From Alphaproteobacteria bacterium (lineage in GTDB: Bacteria > Pseudomonadota > Alphaproteobacteria > UBA828): 13,302 nucleotides of DNA. Positions 5,450 through 13,302 of this stretch are shown piece by piece. The position numbers were made by a program, and so were the translations under genes. How positions within the stretch are numbered: position 1 is the first letter of the stretch; each line of letters starts with the position of its first letter. The notes beneath the pieces were generated by a model. It did no database searches. It was not told the DNA's origin and saw only the letters and a list, made by a program, of their open reading frames with translations. The DNA is taken from the NCBI GenBank assembly GCA_029937205.1, contig JAPYQV010000030.1, positions 1 to 13,302 on the forward strand, given 5' to 3'.

Positions 5450-6454
5450 ATGGCGCAACCAAGCTTGGACGTGGTCGGGATCGGCAATGCGATCGTCGAT
5501 GTCATTGCGCGTGCCGAGGATTCGTTTCTCACCGATCATGCCCTGGCCAAAGGCGCCATGACCCTGATCAGCGCCGAGCAATCCGAAGCGCTTTATGACG
5601 CCATGGGCGTCGGTATTGAAGCGTCGGGCGGTTCCGCCGCCAACACGATGATAGGGTTCGCCCTTCTCGGCGGCGCAGCTGGATATATCGGCAAAGTTAA
5701 GAAAGACACTTTGGGTGATGTGTTTCGTCATGACATCAACGCCGCCGGTGTGCGCTACGACACCGCACCCGCTTCAGACGGCACACCGACCGCACGCTGC
5801 CTCATTCTCGTTACCGACGACGCCCAGCGCACCATGAATACCTATCTCGGCGCCTGTATTGAGCTAGGCCCGGACGATATCCGCGAAGACGTGATCGCAG
5901 ATGCCAAAGTTACCTACATGGAAGGATATCTGTGGGATCCGGAGGGCGCCAAGCAGGCGTTCCGCAAGGCACAGGGCATTGCTGCCGCACATGGCCGGCG
6001 CGTTTCCCTCAGCCTATCCGATTCGTTTTGCGTTGACCGTCATCGCGATGAATTGCGCGATATGGTCGAAAACCATGTGGATATACTTTTCGCCAATGAA
6101 GACGAAATCCTCTCGCTCTATCAATTGACCGATTTCGACGAGGCGCTTCGGCAAGTGCGCCAACATTGCGAGATTGCCGCGTTGACGCGCGGTAAACAGG
6201 GCTCGGTGGTGGTCGGCAGGGACGAAGTTCATGTTATCGATGTGGCGCCGGTGGCGCGGGTGACAGACACGACCGGTGCCGGCGACCTTTATGCCGCAGG
6301 TTTTCTCTACGGATTTACCCATGATTTTGACCTCGCACGCTGCGGCAGACTCGGGGCGCTTGCGGCCGGCGAGATAATTTCCCATTTTGGTGCCAAACCG
6401 GAGGCGGATGTTGCTCGGTTCGTGGACGCAAGTGCGCGGCCACTGTCAGGCTAG
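5450..6454 (+). CDS. PfkB-family kinase, adenosine kinase-like
   Basis: A 334-residue ribokinase-fold sugar/nucleoside kinase. Seen: N-terminal VVGIGNAIVDVIA (8-20), the substrate-side GGSAANT (60-66), NEDE (216-219) which contributes to Mg/phosphate binding in this family, and the C-terminal signature DTTGAGD (273-279) with D279 as catalytic base and the GAGD anion hole. Overall resemblance is to the alphaproteobacterial proteins annotated as adenosine kinase, which would phosphorylate adenosine to AMP for purine salvage. Substrate cannot be proven from sequence, and other nucleosides or sugars remain possible. ATG at 5450 is preferred because CGGAG precedes it at 5436-5440; the frame is open back to 5336 but the extra 38 residues lack family similarity. 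It is divergent from the EI24 gene. Confidence 0.9.
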   Translation: MAQPSLDVVGIGNAIVDVIARAEDSFLTDHALAKGAMTLISAEQSEALYDAMGVGIEASGGSAANTMIGFALLGGAAGYIGKVKKDTLGDVFRHDINAAGVRYDTAPASDGTPTARCLILVTDDAQRTMNTYLGACIELGPDDIREDVIADAKVTYMEGYLWDPEGAKQAFRKAQGIAAAHGRRVSLSLSDSFCVDRHRDELRDMVENHVDILFANEDEILSLYQLTDFDEALRQVRQHCEIAALTRGKQGSVVVGRDEVHVIDVAPVARVTDTTGAGDLYAAGFLYGFTHDFDLARCGRLGALAAGEIISHFGAKPEADVARFVDASARPLSG

Positions 6455-6492
6455 ATATTATTAATAATTAGTTAATTCAACGCCTTAGCCGT

Positions 6493-6510
6493 GTCATATC
6501 AATGTATGAC
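6493..6510. promoter_or_regulatory. Candidate operator GTCATA-N6-TATGAC
   Basis: A perfect 6-bp inverted repeat with a 6-bp spacer (tcaatg), 32 bp before the start of the hydroquinone reductase gene. Flanking bases (CCGT left, CGGG right) extend the symmetry imperfectly. Size and place suit a dimeric MarR/TetR-like repressor site, but no regulator gene is adjacent. Confidence 0.3.
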
Positions 6511-6542
6511 GGGCTGGCGACAGTATCAAAAGGGGGCGGCCT

Positions 6543-7502
6543 ATGGGTCAATTGGTGGATGGTGTTTGGCAACCCGATACCCTCGCGGTTCGCTCCAAGG
6601 ATGGCCGCTTTGTGCGCGGCGAGACGCAATTCCGCGCGTTCGTCAGTGCCGATGGCAGTACCGGTTTCAAGGCGGAATCCGGGCGCTATCACCTTTATGT
6701 CTCGCTTGCCTGCCCGTGGGCGCATCGCACCCTTATATTCCGTGTTCTCAAGGGTTTAGAGGACACCATCAGCGTCTCGATCGTCGATCCGTTCATGGCC
6801 GACAAGGGCTGGGCATTCGGTGAAAGCGAGGGCTGCATTGCCGATCCGCTGATTAACGCCGGCCATTTGCATGAAATTTACACCCAGGCACAGGCGGATT
6901 ATTCAGGCCGGGTCACGGTGCCGGTGCTGTGGGACCGCGAACGCAGCATTATCGTCAACAATGAATCGGCCGAAATTATTCGCATGATGAACAGCGAATT
7001 CGGCGCATTTGACGCTGAAAGCCCCGATTATTGCCCGGATGATCTGCGCGACGAAATCGACGAAATCAACGAGAGGGTGTTCACCGACATCAATAACGGC
7101 GTTTATCGTAACGGATTTGCCACCACCCAGGCGGCCTATGAAGAGGCCTTCGAGCAACTCTTTGCGGCGCTCGATTGGGTGGAGGACAGGCTCGGAACGC
7201 GGCGTTATCTATGCGGCGAATGCTTAACCGAGGCGGATTGGCGGCTCTTCGTCACGCTTCTGCGTTTCGACTGCGTCTATGTCGGCCATTTCAAGTGTAA
7301 TCTCCGTAGAATCTCGGATTACCCGCGCCTTTCCAATTACTTACGCGAATTGTACCAGACCCCGGGCGTCGCCGGGACATGCAATTTCCGCCACATCAAG
7401 GAACATTATTACCGCAGCCACGAGAGCATCAACCCGACCCGCATCGTGCCCAGCGGGCCGGAAATGAATCTGCACCTGGCACATGATAGGGACCGGCTCT
7501 GA
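6543..7502 (+). CDS. Glutathionyl-hydroquinone reductase (Xi-class GST, YqjG/ECM4 type)
   Basis: This 319-residue cytosolic enzyme reduces glutathionyl-hydroquinones to hydroquinones, releasing oxidised glutathione. Hallmarks of the Xi class are all visible: the active-site motif SLACPWAHR with catalytic C57, a thioredoxin-fold ending VPVLWDRERSIIVNNESAEI (126-145), the helical C-terminal domain with YLCGECLTEADWRLF (222-236), and HYYRSHESINPTRIVPSGP (288-306), a very conserved family tail. Length is normal. ATG 6543 has AGGGGG at 6531-6536. The AmpG-like gene begins 21 bp after its stop, so the two may share a transcript. A palindromic candidate operator lies upstream. Confidence 0.95.
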   Translation: MGQLVDGVWQPDTLAVRSKDGRFVRGETQFRAFVSADGSTGFKAESGRYHLYVSLACPWAHRTLIFRVLKGLEDTISVSIVDPFMADKGWAFGESEGCIADPLINAGHLHEIYTQAQADYSGRVTVPVLWDRERSIIVNNESAEIIRMMNSEFGAFDAESPDYCPDDLRDEIDEINERVFTDINNGVYRNGFATTQAAYEEAFEQLFAALDWVEDRLGTRRYLCGECLTEADWRLFVTLLRFDCVYVGHFKCNLRRISDYPRLSNYLRELYQTPGVAGTCNFRHIKEHYYRSHESINPTRIVPSGPEMNLHLAHDRDRL

Positions 7503-7523
7503 AGGCAACCCGGCAAGCAAATA

Positions 7524-8921
7524 GTGACTGACGGCCGCTTGCCTCCGGCGCGGTCGCGCGATGGGCTGGGCAATACGGTGCCGAAGTCCTGGCGTGGCAC
7601 ACTGGTCCTCTATCGAGATCGGCGCATTGTCTCAATATTCTTCCTCGGCATTTCCTCCGGTTTACCGCTTGCGCTGGTGTTCGGCACGCTCAGCATCTGG
7701 ATGGCGCGAGAGGGCATCGACAAAACCACTGTGGGCCTGTTTTCCGCCGCTACTCTGCCCTATGCCTTAAAATTTCTATGGGCGCCGGTTATCGACCGGT
7801 CGCCGTTTCCTCTGCTGACGCGGTTTCTCGGACAACGCCGTGGTTGGATGGTGGCCACACAGCTCGCGCTAATGGCGTCGATTGCCGCCTTGGCGCTAAC
7901 CGACCCGGTGGCAAACACCGGGTTGATGGCGATATTTGCCCTTCTCGTTTCGTTTTGCAGCGCCAGTCAGGATGTCGTGATCGACGCCTACCGGGTCGAG
8001 CTGCTTGAAGAGGAAAAAATCGGTGCCGGAGCTAGTACGGTGGTCGTCGGCTATCGCGTCGGTATGTGGATTGCTGGCGCCGGCGCACTCTATTTGGCGG
8101 AGGGGCTCGATTGGAGCGATGTTTACCTGATTATGGCTGCGCTCGTAACGATCGGTTTGATTACCATCATGCTGAGTCGCGAACCGGCGCATCATGTTGA
8201 CGCAGAAACTGAGGAGCGCGAACGCCGGGTGCGCGACTATCTCGCTCAAAAGCCTGAATTGACCGCCCGCCGGGCCGCCATGCTGGCGTGGCTCTACAGC
8301 GCCGTAATCAGCCCTTTCGTGGATTTCATGACGCGCCCGCAATGGCTGATCATCTTGGGGTTCATCGTGTTCTACAAACTCGGTGATTCAATGGCTGGCG
8401 TAATGACCGGATATTTCATGGTGGAGCTCGGGTTTAGCAATGCCGAGATCGCCAACGCCAGCAAGACAATCGGGCTTGCCGCGACTTTGTTGGGACTCCT
8501 TATCGGCGTCCGGCTGATCGCGCGGTTGGGTATGTTGTGGGCGCTCTGGATATGTGGCGTCGTCCAGATGCTTTCCAATCTTATGTTCGCGGTGCAGGCT
8601 ATAGTGGGGTATGACTTCGGCATGCTGGCGGTGGCGGTGGGTGTCGAAAATTTAGCCGCTGGCATGGGCACAACGGCGTTTGTGGCCTACTTAACGAAAC
8701 TCTGCAATCATGCCTACACGGCGACCCAATACGCGCTGCTGAGCGCCGTTGCCTCCGTGGGGCGAACATTTTTGGCCGCGCCCGCCGGGCGATTGGCGGA
8801 AATGGTGGATTGGGCGCCGTTTTTCCTGATTACGACAGTTGCCGCGCTGCCTGGGCTTGGATTTTTGTTGTGGCTGACCATTGCCCACAACCGGGCCGCC
8901 AAAAAGGCGCCTGCAAGCTGA
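7524..8921 (+). CDS. AmpG-like MFS permease (putative muropeptide transporter)
   Basis: A 465-residue MFS protein with about 12 hydrophobic segments. AmpG-type features are FFLGISSGLPLALVFGTLSIW (39-59), LPYALKFLWAPVIDR (78-92), the loop RRGW (105-108) and SASQDVVIDAYRVELL (146-161). AmpG imports GlcNAc-anhydroMur peptides into the cytoplasm for cell-wall recycling. This paralogue group is broad in alphaproteobacteria, so the substrate is probable rather than certain. A polar loop (about 215-250) divides the two halves. The start is uncertain: GTG at 7524 is the earliest, while TTG at 7539 or GTG at 7578 would also keep all membrane segments; none has a strong ribosome site. No ampR, ampC or other recycling gene is adjacent. 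The gene converges on the PodJ-N-like gene. Confidence 0.87.
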   Translation: MTDGRLPPARSRDGLGNTVPKSWRGTLVLYRDRRIVSIFFLGISSGLPLALVFGTLSIWMAREGIDKTTVGLFSAATLPYALKFLWAPVIDRSPFPLLTRFLGQRRGWMVATQLALMASIAALALTDPVANTGLMAIFALLVSFCSASQDVVIDAYRVELLEEEKIGAGASTVVVGYRVGMWIAGAGALYLAEGLDWSDVYLIMAALVTIGLITIMLSREPAHHVDAETEERERRVRDYLAQKPELTARRAAMLAWLYSAVISPFVDFMTRPQWLIILGFIVFYKLGDSMAGVMTGYFMVELGFSNAEIANASKTIGLAATLLGLLIGVRLIARLGMLWALWICGVVQMLSNLMFAVQAIVGYDFGMLAVAVGVENLAAGMGTTAFVAYLTKLCNHAYTATQYALLSAVASVGRTFLAAPAGRLAEMVDWAPFFLITTVAALPGLGFLLWLTIAHNRAAKKAPAS

Positions 8922-8925
8922 TATA

Positions 8926-8946
8926 AAATAACGAATTCAGTTATTT
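8926..8946. terminator. Weak stem between convergent genes
   Basis: AAATAAC (8926-8932) and GTTATTT (8940-8946) form a 7-bp stem around GAATTCA, between the stop of the AmpG-like gene and within the stop of the PodJ-N-like gene. A/T runs lie on both sides, so it could act in both directions, but with one G-C pair it is weak. Confidence 0.25.
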
Positions 8947-10198
8947 AGGGCTGTCCGGCTTGATCGCCTGTTTTTATGGCCATCAACATTTCATCTTCTT
9001 CGCTGACAGCCGGTTCCGGCTCTTTCGCGGGGATTTCTTCCGCCAATTGGGGCTCATGAGGATGTCTCGAGGGGCCGCTTTCCGGCGCTTCATCCGCCAA
9101 AGCCTCGGCCGCCCAATCGTCACTCGCGGTCGCCTTGCCAGCTTCCAAGTCGGGCTCCTGTGCTGTTCGGCCTTTGCCAAACCAGCCGCCGCCGGCGTCT
9201 TTCTCGTCAGCCGCGGCGGCCTCAGGCTCCTGCGCCAGGCGTTGGCTATTCTTGATGGCGCGCTTATTGAGCGCGTCAAAATCGAACTTCAGGCGCTTAG
9301 CGTTACTTTCACCATGCGGCGCTTCATCTTGAAATTCGGCAATTTCCGGCGCTTCTTGCTCGGTTTGCACTGGATCGGCGGCATTTTCCGCTGGCGTGCC
9401 GTAAAACTGCGTGGCGGCGCTCGGTGCTGCGGCTGAGGCTGCGGCAGGCTGAGGTGCTGCAGGTTGCGCCGCCAAGCGGCTGCCGAGGGCGTTTACTGCG
9501 GTCTCGAGCGGCATGATCGACTGGTTGATATCTTGCGCCGTGCGGATGCTGTTGCGGTTGAGCGCTGATTCCAGTTGGCTCGCCATATCGGCCAGCCCAC
9601 GGGTTACCGCGGCGATGCGTTCCTCACCCCGTTCGGCCCGCTCGGCCACGGTGTGCATCAGCGTAAGCAGGGTCTTTTCCCGCCGGTCGGCGGTTTCCAG
9701 CCGATCCACGAGCAGCGTAAGGGCGCGCGAGCGATGCTCCATAATGCCGATTTTCTCGGCCATAATGCTGACATCCCGGCCGCTGCTTTCGGCGATATCG
9801 ACCCGTTGCGCAAGCGCGGAGATGGCATCGTTGCGCTTTTCGGAGCGCTCGAAACGCTCCGCCAGAGCCAACATCGCCTTGCCGAGCGGCGTTTCGTCGT
9901 CCGCCGGGCTGACCGGCAGACCAGGCGTGGCATATTGCGATCCCTCGCGGCGCGGCCCGGTGCCGAGTTCCTCGTTGGCGATTTGCGTGAGCGCGTTGGT
10001 CACCCACTCGCCGAGGGTTTCACGGCGCCGCGAGGCCGCCTTGGCCGCCTTGGCGCGGGCTTCGCGAGAAACGCCCCTGACCGACCATGGTGAAGGCGCC
10101 TTGGCTTTCGGCCGCCTATTGGTTGCGCCCGCACTGGGATCTGAGTCTATTCGGCTATCGTTCATTGCCCAGCCCAAACGAGAATTTTCGGATGCCAT
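8945..10198 (-). CDS. Coiled-coil protein with PodJ-like N-terminal motif
   Basis: A 417-residue soluble protein with no membrane segment. Residues 36-70 (PSPWSVRGVSREARAKAAKA, then TLGEWVTNAL) closely resemble the N-terminus of alphaproteobacterial polarity proteins of the PodJ type (PWSVKGIDPxARExAKxxARRxGxTLGEWLN). Residues about 105-240 form a likely coiled coil rich in E, R, A and L heptads. Residues 243-264 are a Pro/Ala/Gln linker, and 265-417 form a long acidic, probably disordered tail containing a short FDFDALNKRAIKN segment. PodJ's transmembrane, Sel1 and peptidoglycan-binding parts are absent, so this is a shorter relative or a protein sharing only that motif. Function is unknown; a scaffold or cell-pole role is inference. 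Start is ATG 10198 or ATG 10165 (MNDSRIDSDP); ribosome sites do not decide. Confidence 0.78.
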   Translation of the reverse strand: MASENSRLGWAMNDSRIDSDPSAGATNRRPKAKAPSPWSVRGVSREARAKAAKAASRRRETLGEWVTNALTQIANEELGTGPRREGSQYATPGLPVSPADDETPLGKAMLALAERFERSEKRNDAISALAQRVDIAESSGRDVSIMAEKIGIMEHRSRALTLLVDRLETADRREKTLLTLMHTVAERAERGEERIAAVTRGLADMASQLESALNRNSIRTAQDINQSIMPLETAVNALGSRLAAQPAAPQPAAASAAAPSAATQFYGTPAENAADPVQTEQEAPEIAEFQDEAPHGESNAKRLKFDFDALNKRAIKNSQRLAQEPEAAAADEKDAGGGWFGKGRTAQEPDLEAGKATASDDWAAEALADEAPESGPSRHPHEPQLAEEIPAKEPEPAVSEEDEMLMAIKTGDQAGQP

Positions 10199-10509
10199 AA
10201 ATCACCGTGTATGATGCCCAAAGCGGGTTACATAACGAATCGAACTCATGTAGCACATAGCATTTACCGAATCATGATACAACTGTTTACATTGGAAAAT
10301 TGTTATTTTTCAGCACCTTACCTAATACCAATTGTAGTACTCATAGGCATAAATATCGCAAGATATGGTATTTTTATTGCGGGCGGGTAATACGCCGGCG
10401 TTTGGTCTGAGATTTAAATTCAGCCTTCAAGCAAGTGTAAGACAGACTGTAATACAGACAATAAAATATATTGTGAACGTCGAATAACCGATTGAATATA
10501 AATAATAAA
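10199..10509. other. AT-rich intergenic region between phoB and the PodJ-N-like gene
   Basis: A 311-bp stretch, clearly richer in A+T than its neighbours. It must contain the end of the phosphate operon transcript and the promoter of the PodJ-N-like gene, both on the minus strand. Small symmetries are visible: CTGTA-A-TACAG at 10447-10457, inside a direct repeat of ACAGAC (10442 and 10454), and ATATC-GCAA-GATAT near 10353-10366. A 59-codon plus-strand frame (10211-10390) is open but lacks a ribosome site. No strong GC-rich terminator with a T-run was found. Confidence 0.5.
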
Positions 10510-11202
10510 CTATACTTGTTGATCCAGGGAATAACCTGCGGCCCGCACTGTTCGGATGATGTCTTGCTTACCGCCGGCGTTTAAGGATTTGCGCAGGCGT
10601 CGAACATGAACATCGACCGTTCTGGGCTCCAGGTAGATTTCCCGGCCCCATACCGCGTCGAGAAGCTGTTCCCGGCTGTATACCCGTCCCGGATTCTCCA
10701 TGAAATAGCGCAGCAAACGAAACTCGGTGGGCGCCAGGCGAATGTCCTCGCCGTCACGCGTGACTCGGTATTCGGCGAGATCCATGGTCACGCCGCTATA
10801 TTCGAGTGTGTCGGCTTCGAAAGCGGGACGCAGGCGGCGCAGCACAGCGCGCACCCTTGCCACCAGTTCGCTCGGTGAAAAGGGTTTCACGATATAATCG
10901 TCGGCGCCGTAATCGAGGCCGCGCACCCGGTCACTTTCCTCGCCGCGCGCGGTCAGCATGATGATCGGTAGATTTTGTGTATCTGCCTGACGCCGAACGC
11001 GGCGGCAAACCTCGATTCCCGACAGTCGCGGCAGCATCCAATCGAGCAATATCAGGTCGGGGCGGCGCTCGCGGATCATCAACATGGCTTCCTCGCCGTC
11101 GACCGCTTCGCCGACCTCGAATCCGCCCTTTTCCAAATTATAACGCACCAGTGTAAGCAGAGCGGCTTCATCGTCGACGACGAGGATATAGGGCGCCACC
11201 AT
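10510..11202 (-). CDS. phoB: Phosphate regulon response regulator PhoB
   Basis: A 230-residue OmpR/PhoB-family response regulator that activates phosphate-starvation genes after phosphorylation, normally by PhoR. The receiver domain (4-118) has the acidic pair D10/D11, phospho-acceptor D54 (LILLDWMLP), T84 and K106 (VKPFSP). The winged-helix domain (about 128-228) shows RLAPTEFRLLRYFMENPGRV, SREQLLDAVWG and the recognition helix RTVDVHVRRLRKSL. LDWMLP and this recognition helix are typical of PhoB itself. ATG 11202 lies 2 bp after the phoU stop, so it is in the same operon. No phoR follows; in alphaproteobacteria phoR often lies at the other end of the operon, outside this window. Confidence 0.96.
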   Translation of the reverse strand: MVAPYILVVDDEAALLTLVRYNLEKGGFEVGEAVDGEEAMLMIRERRPDLILLDWMLPRLSGIEVCRRVRRQADTQNLPIIMLTARGEESDRVRGLDYGADDYIVKPFSPSELVARVRAVLRRLRPAFEADTLEYSGVTMDLAEYRVTRDGEDIRLAPTEFRLLRYFMENPGRVYSREQLLDAVWGREIYLEPRTVDVHVRRLRKSLNAGGKQDIIRTVRAAGYSLDQQV

Positions 11203-11204
11203 GG

Positions 11205-11939
11205 CTACGCCGCGCCGGGGCCTTTATCGGGAAGATCCAGGGGAGATGTGGTGAACGGCGTGGTGTCGCCCTTGGGTCGCGCCTCATCGAGCGGCGTGCC
11301 GGTGACGAGAAAGCTGATGGTCTCGGCGATATTGGTCGCATGATCGCCCATGCGCTCGATATTCTTGGCGATAAATAGCAGGTGGGTGCAGGGCGTTATG
11401 TGGCGCGGATCCTCCATCATATAGGTCAGCAGCTCGCGGAACAGGCTGTTATAGATTTCATCGACTTCCTCATCACGGCGCCAGACAGCGAGCGCTCTTT
11501 CGGCGTCGCGCGCCATGTAGGCGTCCAATACGTCCTTGATCATGCCCTGCACGATGAGCGACATGCGCGGGATCACCGCCACCGGGCGCATGGGCTCAAC
11601 CTGGCTGAGCGCGCCCGCCCGCTTGGCGACATTGGCGGCGTAGTCGCCGATGCGCTCCAGGTCGCTCGATATTTTCAGCGAGGCGGTGATCAGCCGGAGA
11701 TCGACCGCCATGGGCTGGCGCAGCGCCAAGAGGCGCATGACTTGATGGTCGACCCCATGTTCCAATTTGTCGACCGGCTTGTCATCCTCGATGACGCGCG
11801 CCGCCAATTCCGGATCGCGCTTGATAAGTGCTGTAATTGCATCGGCCAATTGCTGCTCGACCATGCCGCCCATGCGCAAGATCGTGCCGGTCATTTGGTT
11901 GAGCTCTTCGTCGTAGCTCTTGACGGTATGCTCGGGCAA
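11205..11939 (-). CDS. phoU: Phosphate signalling protein PhoU
   Basis: A 244-residue PhoU that couples the Pst transporter to PhoR and represses the Pho response when phosphate is ample. It has the family's two three-helix repeats, each with a metal-binding E/DxxxD-type motif: SSDLERIGDYAANVAKRA (about 91-108) and KNIERMGDHATNIAETI (about 191-207). The N-terminus EHTVKSYDEELNQM is typical. Translation starts at TTG (11937-11939): AGGAGG lies 5 nt upstream and the next in-frame Met is at residue 16, inside the conserved helix. A Pro/Asp-rich 20-residue tail is not part of the fold. It sits 37 bp after pstB and 2 bp before phoB. Confidence 0.96.
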   Translation of the reverse strand: MPEHTVKSYDEELNQMTGTILRMGGMVEQQLADAITALIKRDPELAARVIEDDKPVDKLEHGVDHQVMRLLALRQPMAVDLRLITASLKISSDLERIGDYAANVAKRAGALSQVEPMRPVAVIPRMSLIVQGMIKDVLDAYMARDAERALAVWRRDEEVDEIYNSLFRELLTYMMEDPRHITPCTHLLFIAKNIERMGDHATNIAETISFLVTGTPLDEARPKGDTTPFTTSPLDLPDKGPGAA

Positions 11940-11944
11940 GGTTC

Positions 11945-11950
11945 CCTCCT
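11945..11950 (-). promoter_or_regulatory. Shine-Dalgarno site for the TTG start of phoU
   Basis: AGGAGG on the minus strand, 5 nt before TTG at 11937-11939. This strong site supports a non-ATG start. Confidence 0.8.
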
Positions 11951-11976
11951 GTTACGCCTAATTCAGAGTCTATCCA

Positions 11977-12765
11977 CTATCCGAAGCGCCCGGTGATATA
12001 ATCCTGGGTGCGCTTTTCTTCCGGGTTGGTAAAGATCGCCTCGGTGTCGCCGAACTCCACCAGCTTTCCCAAGTGAAAGAATGCCGTGTATTGGGATACG
12101 CGCGCCGCTTGTTGCATATTGTGCGTAACGATGGCGATGGTGAAGTCTTCTTTCAGTTCGTCGATCAACTCCTCGACCTTGGCGGTGGCGATCGGATCGA
12201 GGGCGGAACAGGGTTCGTCCATCAAGATAACTTCCGGACTGATGGCGATGGCGCGCGCGATGCAAAGGCGCTGTTGCTGTCCGCCCGAGAGACTGGTCCC
12301 GGGCGCCGACATCCGGTCTACCACCTCATCATAGAGAGCCGCCTTGCGCAGGCTGTTTTCGACGATTTCGTCGAGCTCGCTGGCATTATCGGCGAGGCCG
12401 TGGATGCGTGGCCCATAGGCGACATTGTCATAGATTGATTTGGGAAACGGGTTGGGTTTTTGAAACACCATGCCGACGCGGGCGCGAAGCTGCACCACGT
12501 CAAGATCGCCGGCGTAGATATCATTGCCGTCGAGCAGTACATCGCCCGACACCCGGCAGCCTTCGATGATATCGTTCATGCGGTTCAGGCAGCGCAGAAA
12601 GGTGGATTTGCCGCAGCCCGAAGGGCCGATCAACGCACTCACGCGGTTCTCGGCGAATTTCATATCGACATCGAACAACGCCTGGTTGGCACCATAGAAC
12701 ACATCGAGCCCGGAGATTTCCATCTTAGCGTCTATTGCCGGTGTTGCCATTGTCATCGCATTCAC
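11977..12765 (-). CDS. pstB: Phosphate ABC transporter ATP-binding protein PstB
   Basis: A 262-residue ATPase that powers the PstSCAB high-affinity phosphate importer at the inner membrane. Seen: Walker [10 protein letters not shown] (47-55), Q-loop [15 protein letters not shown] (101-115, a PstB-specific stretch), signature LSGGQQQR (159-166), Walker B VILMDEP (179-185), D-loop SALD and H-loop H215 (IVTHNMQQA). The family usually has arginine between [13 protein letters not shown] and its neighbours as here; nothing is missing. The start MNAMTMATP could be ATG 12765 or either of the next Met codons (residues 4 and 6); AAGAAAG upstream favours the first. It follows pstA after 23 bp. Confidence 0.97.
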   Translation of the reverse strand: MNAMTMATPAIDAKMEISGLDVFYGANQALFDVDMKFAENRVSALIGPSGCGKSTFLRCLNRMNDIIEGCRVSGDVLLDGNDIYAGDLDVVQLRARVGMVFQKPNPFPKSIYDNVAYGPRIHGLADNASELDEIVENSLRKAALYDEVVDRMSAPGTSLSGGQQQRLCIARAIAISPEVILMDEPCSALDPIATAKVEELIDELKEDFTIAIVTHNMQQAARVSQYTAFFHLGKLVEFGDTEAIFTNPEEKRTQDYITGRFG

Positions 12766-12788
12766 TTTCTTAATCGACAGGGCCCCGC

Positions 12789-13302
12789 CTACCAGCGGGT
12801 CTCGAAGCGCCGGCGCAGGAACACCGCGAGCGCGTTCATAATTATCAGGAAGGCGAGCAGCACGATGATCGCCGCCGACATTTTTTCCTCGAAGCCACGC
12901 TCCGGGCTGTCTGCCCAGAGAAAAATTTGCACCGGGAGAGCGGTTGCCGAATCGAACGGCGCCGATGGAATATCAACGATAAAGGCGACCATGCCGATCA
13001 TTAAGAGCGGCGCCGTCTCGCCGAGGGCGCGCGCCATGCCGATGATCGTACCGGTCATGATTCCGGGCATCGCCAGCGGCAGCACATGATGGGCCACCAC
13101 CTGTACCGGCGACGCGCCGACGCCATGGGCGGCCTCGCGAATGGACGGCGGCACGGCTGAAAGTGCGGCCCGGGTGGTGATGATAATGGTCGGCAGCGTC
13201 ATCAGCATCAGCGTGAGGCCACCGACGACGGCGGTCGAGCGCGGCAGTTCAAACACCTGAATAAATATCGCCAGGCCAAGCAACCCGAAGACGATCGAGG
13301 GC
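12789..13302 (-). CDS. pstA: Phosphate ABC transporter permease PstA (3' part, runs off the window)
   Basis: The last 170 residues of PstA, one of the two membrane subunits of the Pst phosphate importer. The frame is open to the right edge ([17 protein letters not shown] at the start), so the 5' part lies outside; full-length PstA is usually about 280-300 residues or longer. The ATPase-docking EAA loop is [20 protein letters not shown] followed by [10 protein letters not shown], and [15 protein letters not shown] is characteristic of PstA/PstC. About four hydrophobic segments remain, ending with [23 protein letters not shown]. The stop TAG is at 12789-12791. It is the most upstream gene seen of pstA-pstB-phoU-phoB. 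Confidence 0.95.
   Translation of the reverse strand, partial: PSIVFGLLGLAIFIQVFELPRSTAVVGGLTLMLMTLPTIIITTRAALSAVPPSIREAAHGVGASPVQVVAHHVLPLAMPGIMTGTIIGMARALGETAPLLMIGMVAFIVDIPSAPFDSATALPVQIFLWADSPERGFEEKMSAAIIVLLAFLIIMNALAVFLRRRFETRW

Noticed and set aside
9624..10093. Open frames on both strands inside the PodJ-N-like gene
   Set aside because: They are out of frame with a continuous 417-codon gene that has a recognisable N-terminal motif and coiled coil.
10381..10412. Possible phoB terminator around CGCCGGCG
   Set aside because: The symmetric core is short and no T-run follows in the minus direction.
10510..13302. A novel phosphate-linked system
   Set aside because: The four genes are a standard Pst/Pho operon with intact motifs; nothing inserted or missing within the visible part.

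Overview
The window looks like chromosome from an alphaproteobacterium, probably near the Rhodospirillales, with fairly high GC. The basis is gene content: a Pst/Pho operon in the order pstA-pstB-phoU-phoB, a DUF2244 membrane protein, a bactofilin, an EI24/CysZ-like protein, an adenosine-kinase-like PfkB protein, an AmpG-like permease, lpxB, and a protein with a PodJ-like N-terminal motif. This assignment is inferred from protein families only; there is no rRNA, tRNA, CRISPR array or phage gene in the window.

Left part (1-2640), minus strand: a Sel1-repeat/trypsin-like periplasmic protease is followed after 1 bp by a DUF2244 membrane protein, then by a 263-bp non-coding fold-back element (692-954), then by lpxB, which runs off the left edge. 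The element has 31-bp terminal inverted repeats, two nested hairpins and TA at both outer ends. It supplies the last five codons and the stop of the DUF2244 gene and ends 4 bp before the lpxB start codon. It is the most unusual structure here and resembles a MITE.

Centre (2700-8921): nth (endonuclease III, plus strand) converges on a minus-strand cluster of EI24/CysZ-like membrane protein, bactofilin and lipoprotein; the stops of nth and the lipoprotein gene overlap. Divergently from that cluster run three plus-strand genes: a PfkB-family kinase, a glutathionyl-hydroquinone reductase and an AmpG-like MFS permease. The last two are close enough to be co-transcribed.

Right part (8945-13302), minus strand: the phosphate operon reads pstA (partial), pstB, phoU, phoB and encodes part of the phosphate importer, its signalling modulator and the response regulator. 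The sensor kinase PhoR and PstS/PstC are not in the window and would be expected beyond the right edge. Downstream of phoB lies an AT-rich 311-bp gap with no convincing gene, then a coiled-coil, PodJ-N-like cytoplasmic protein that converges on the AmpG-like gene. Most of the window is ordinary chromosomal housekeeping content.
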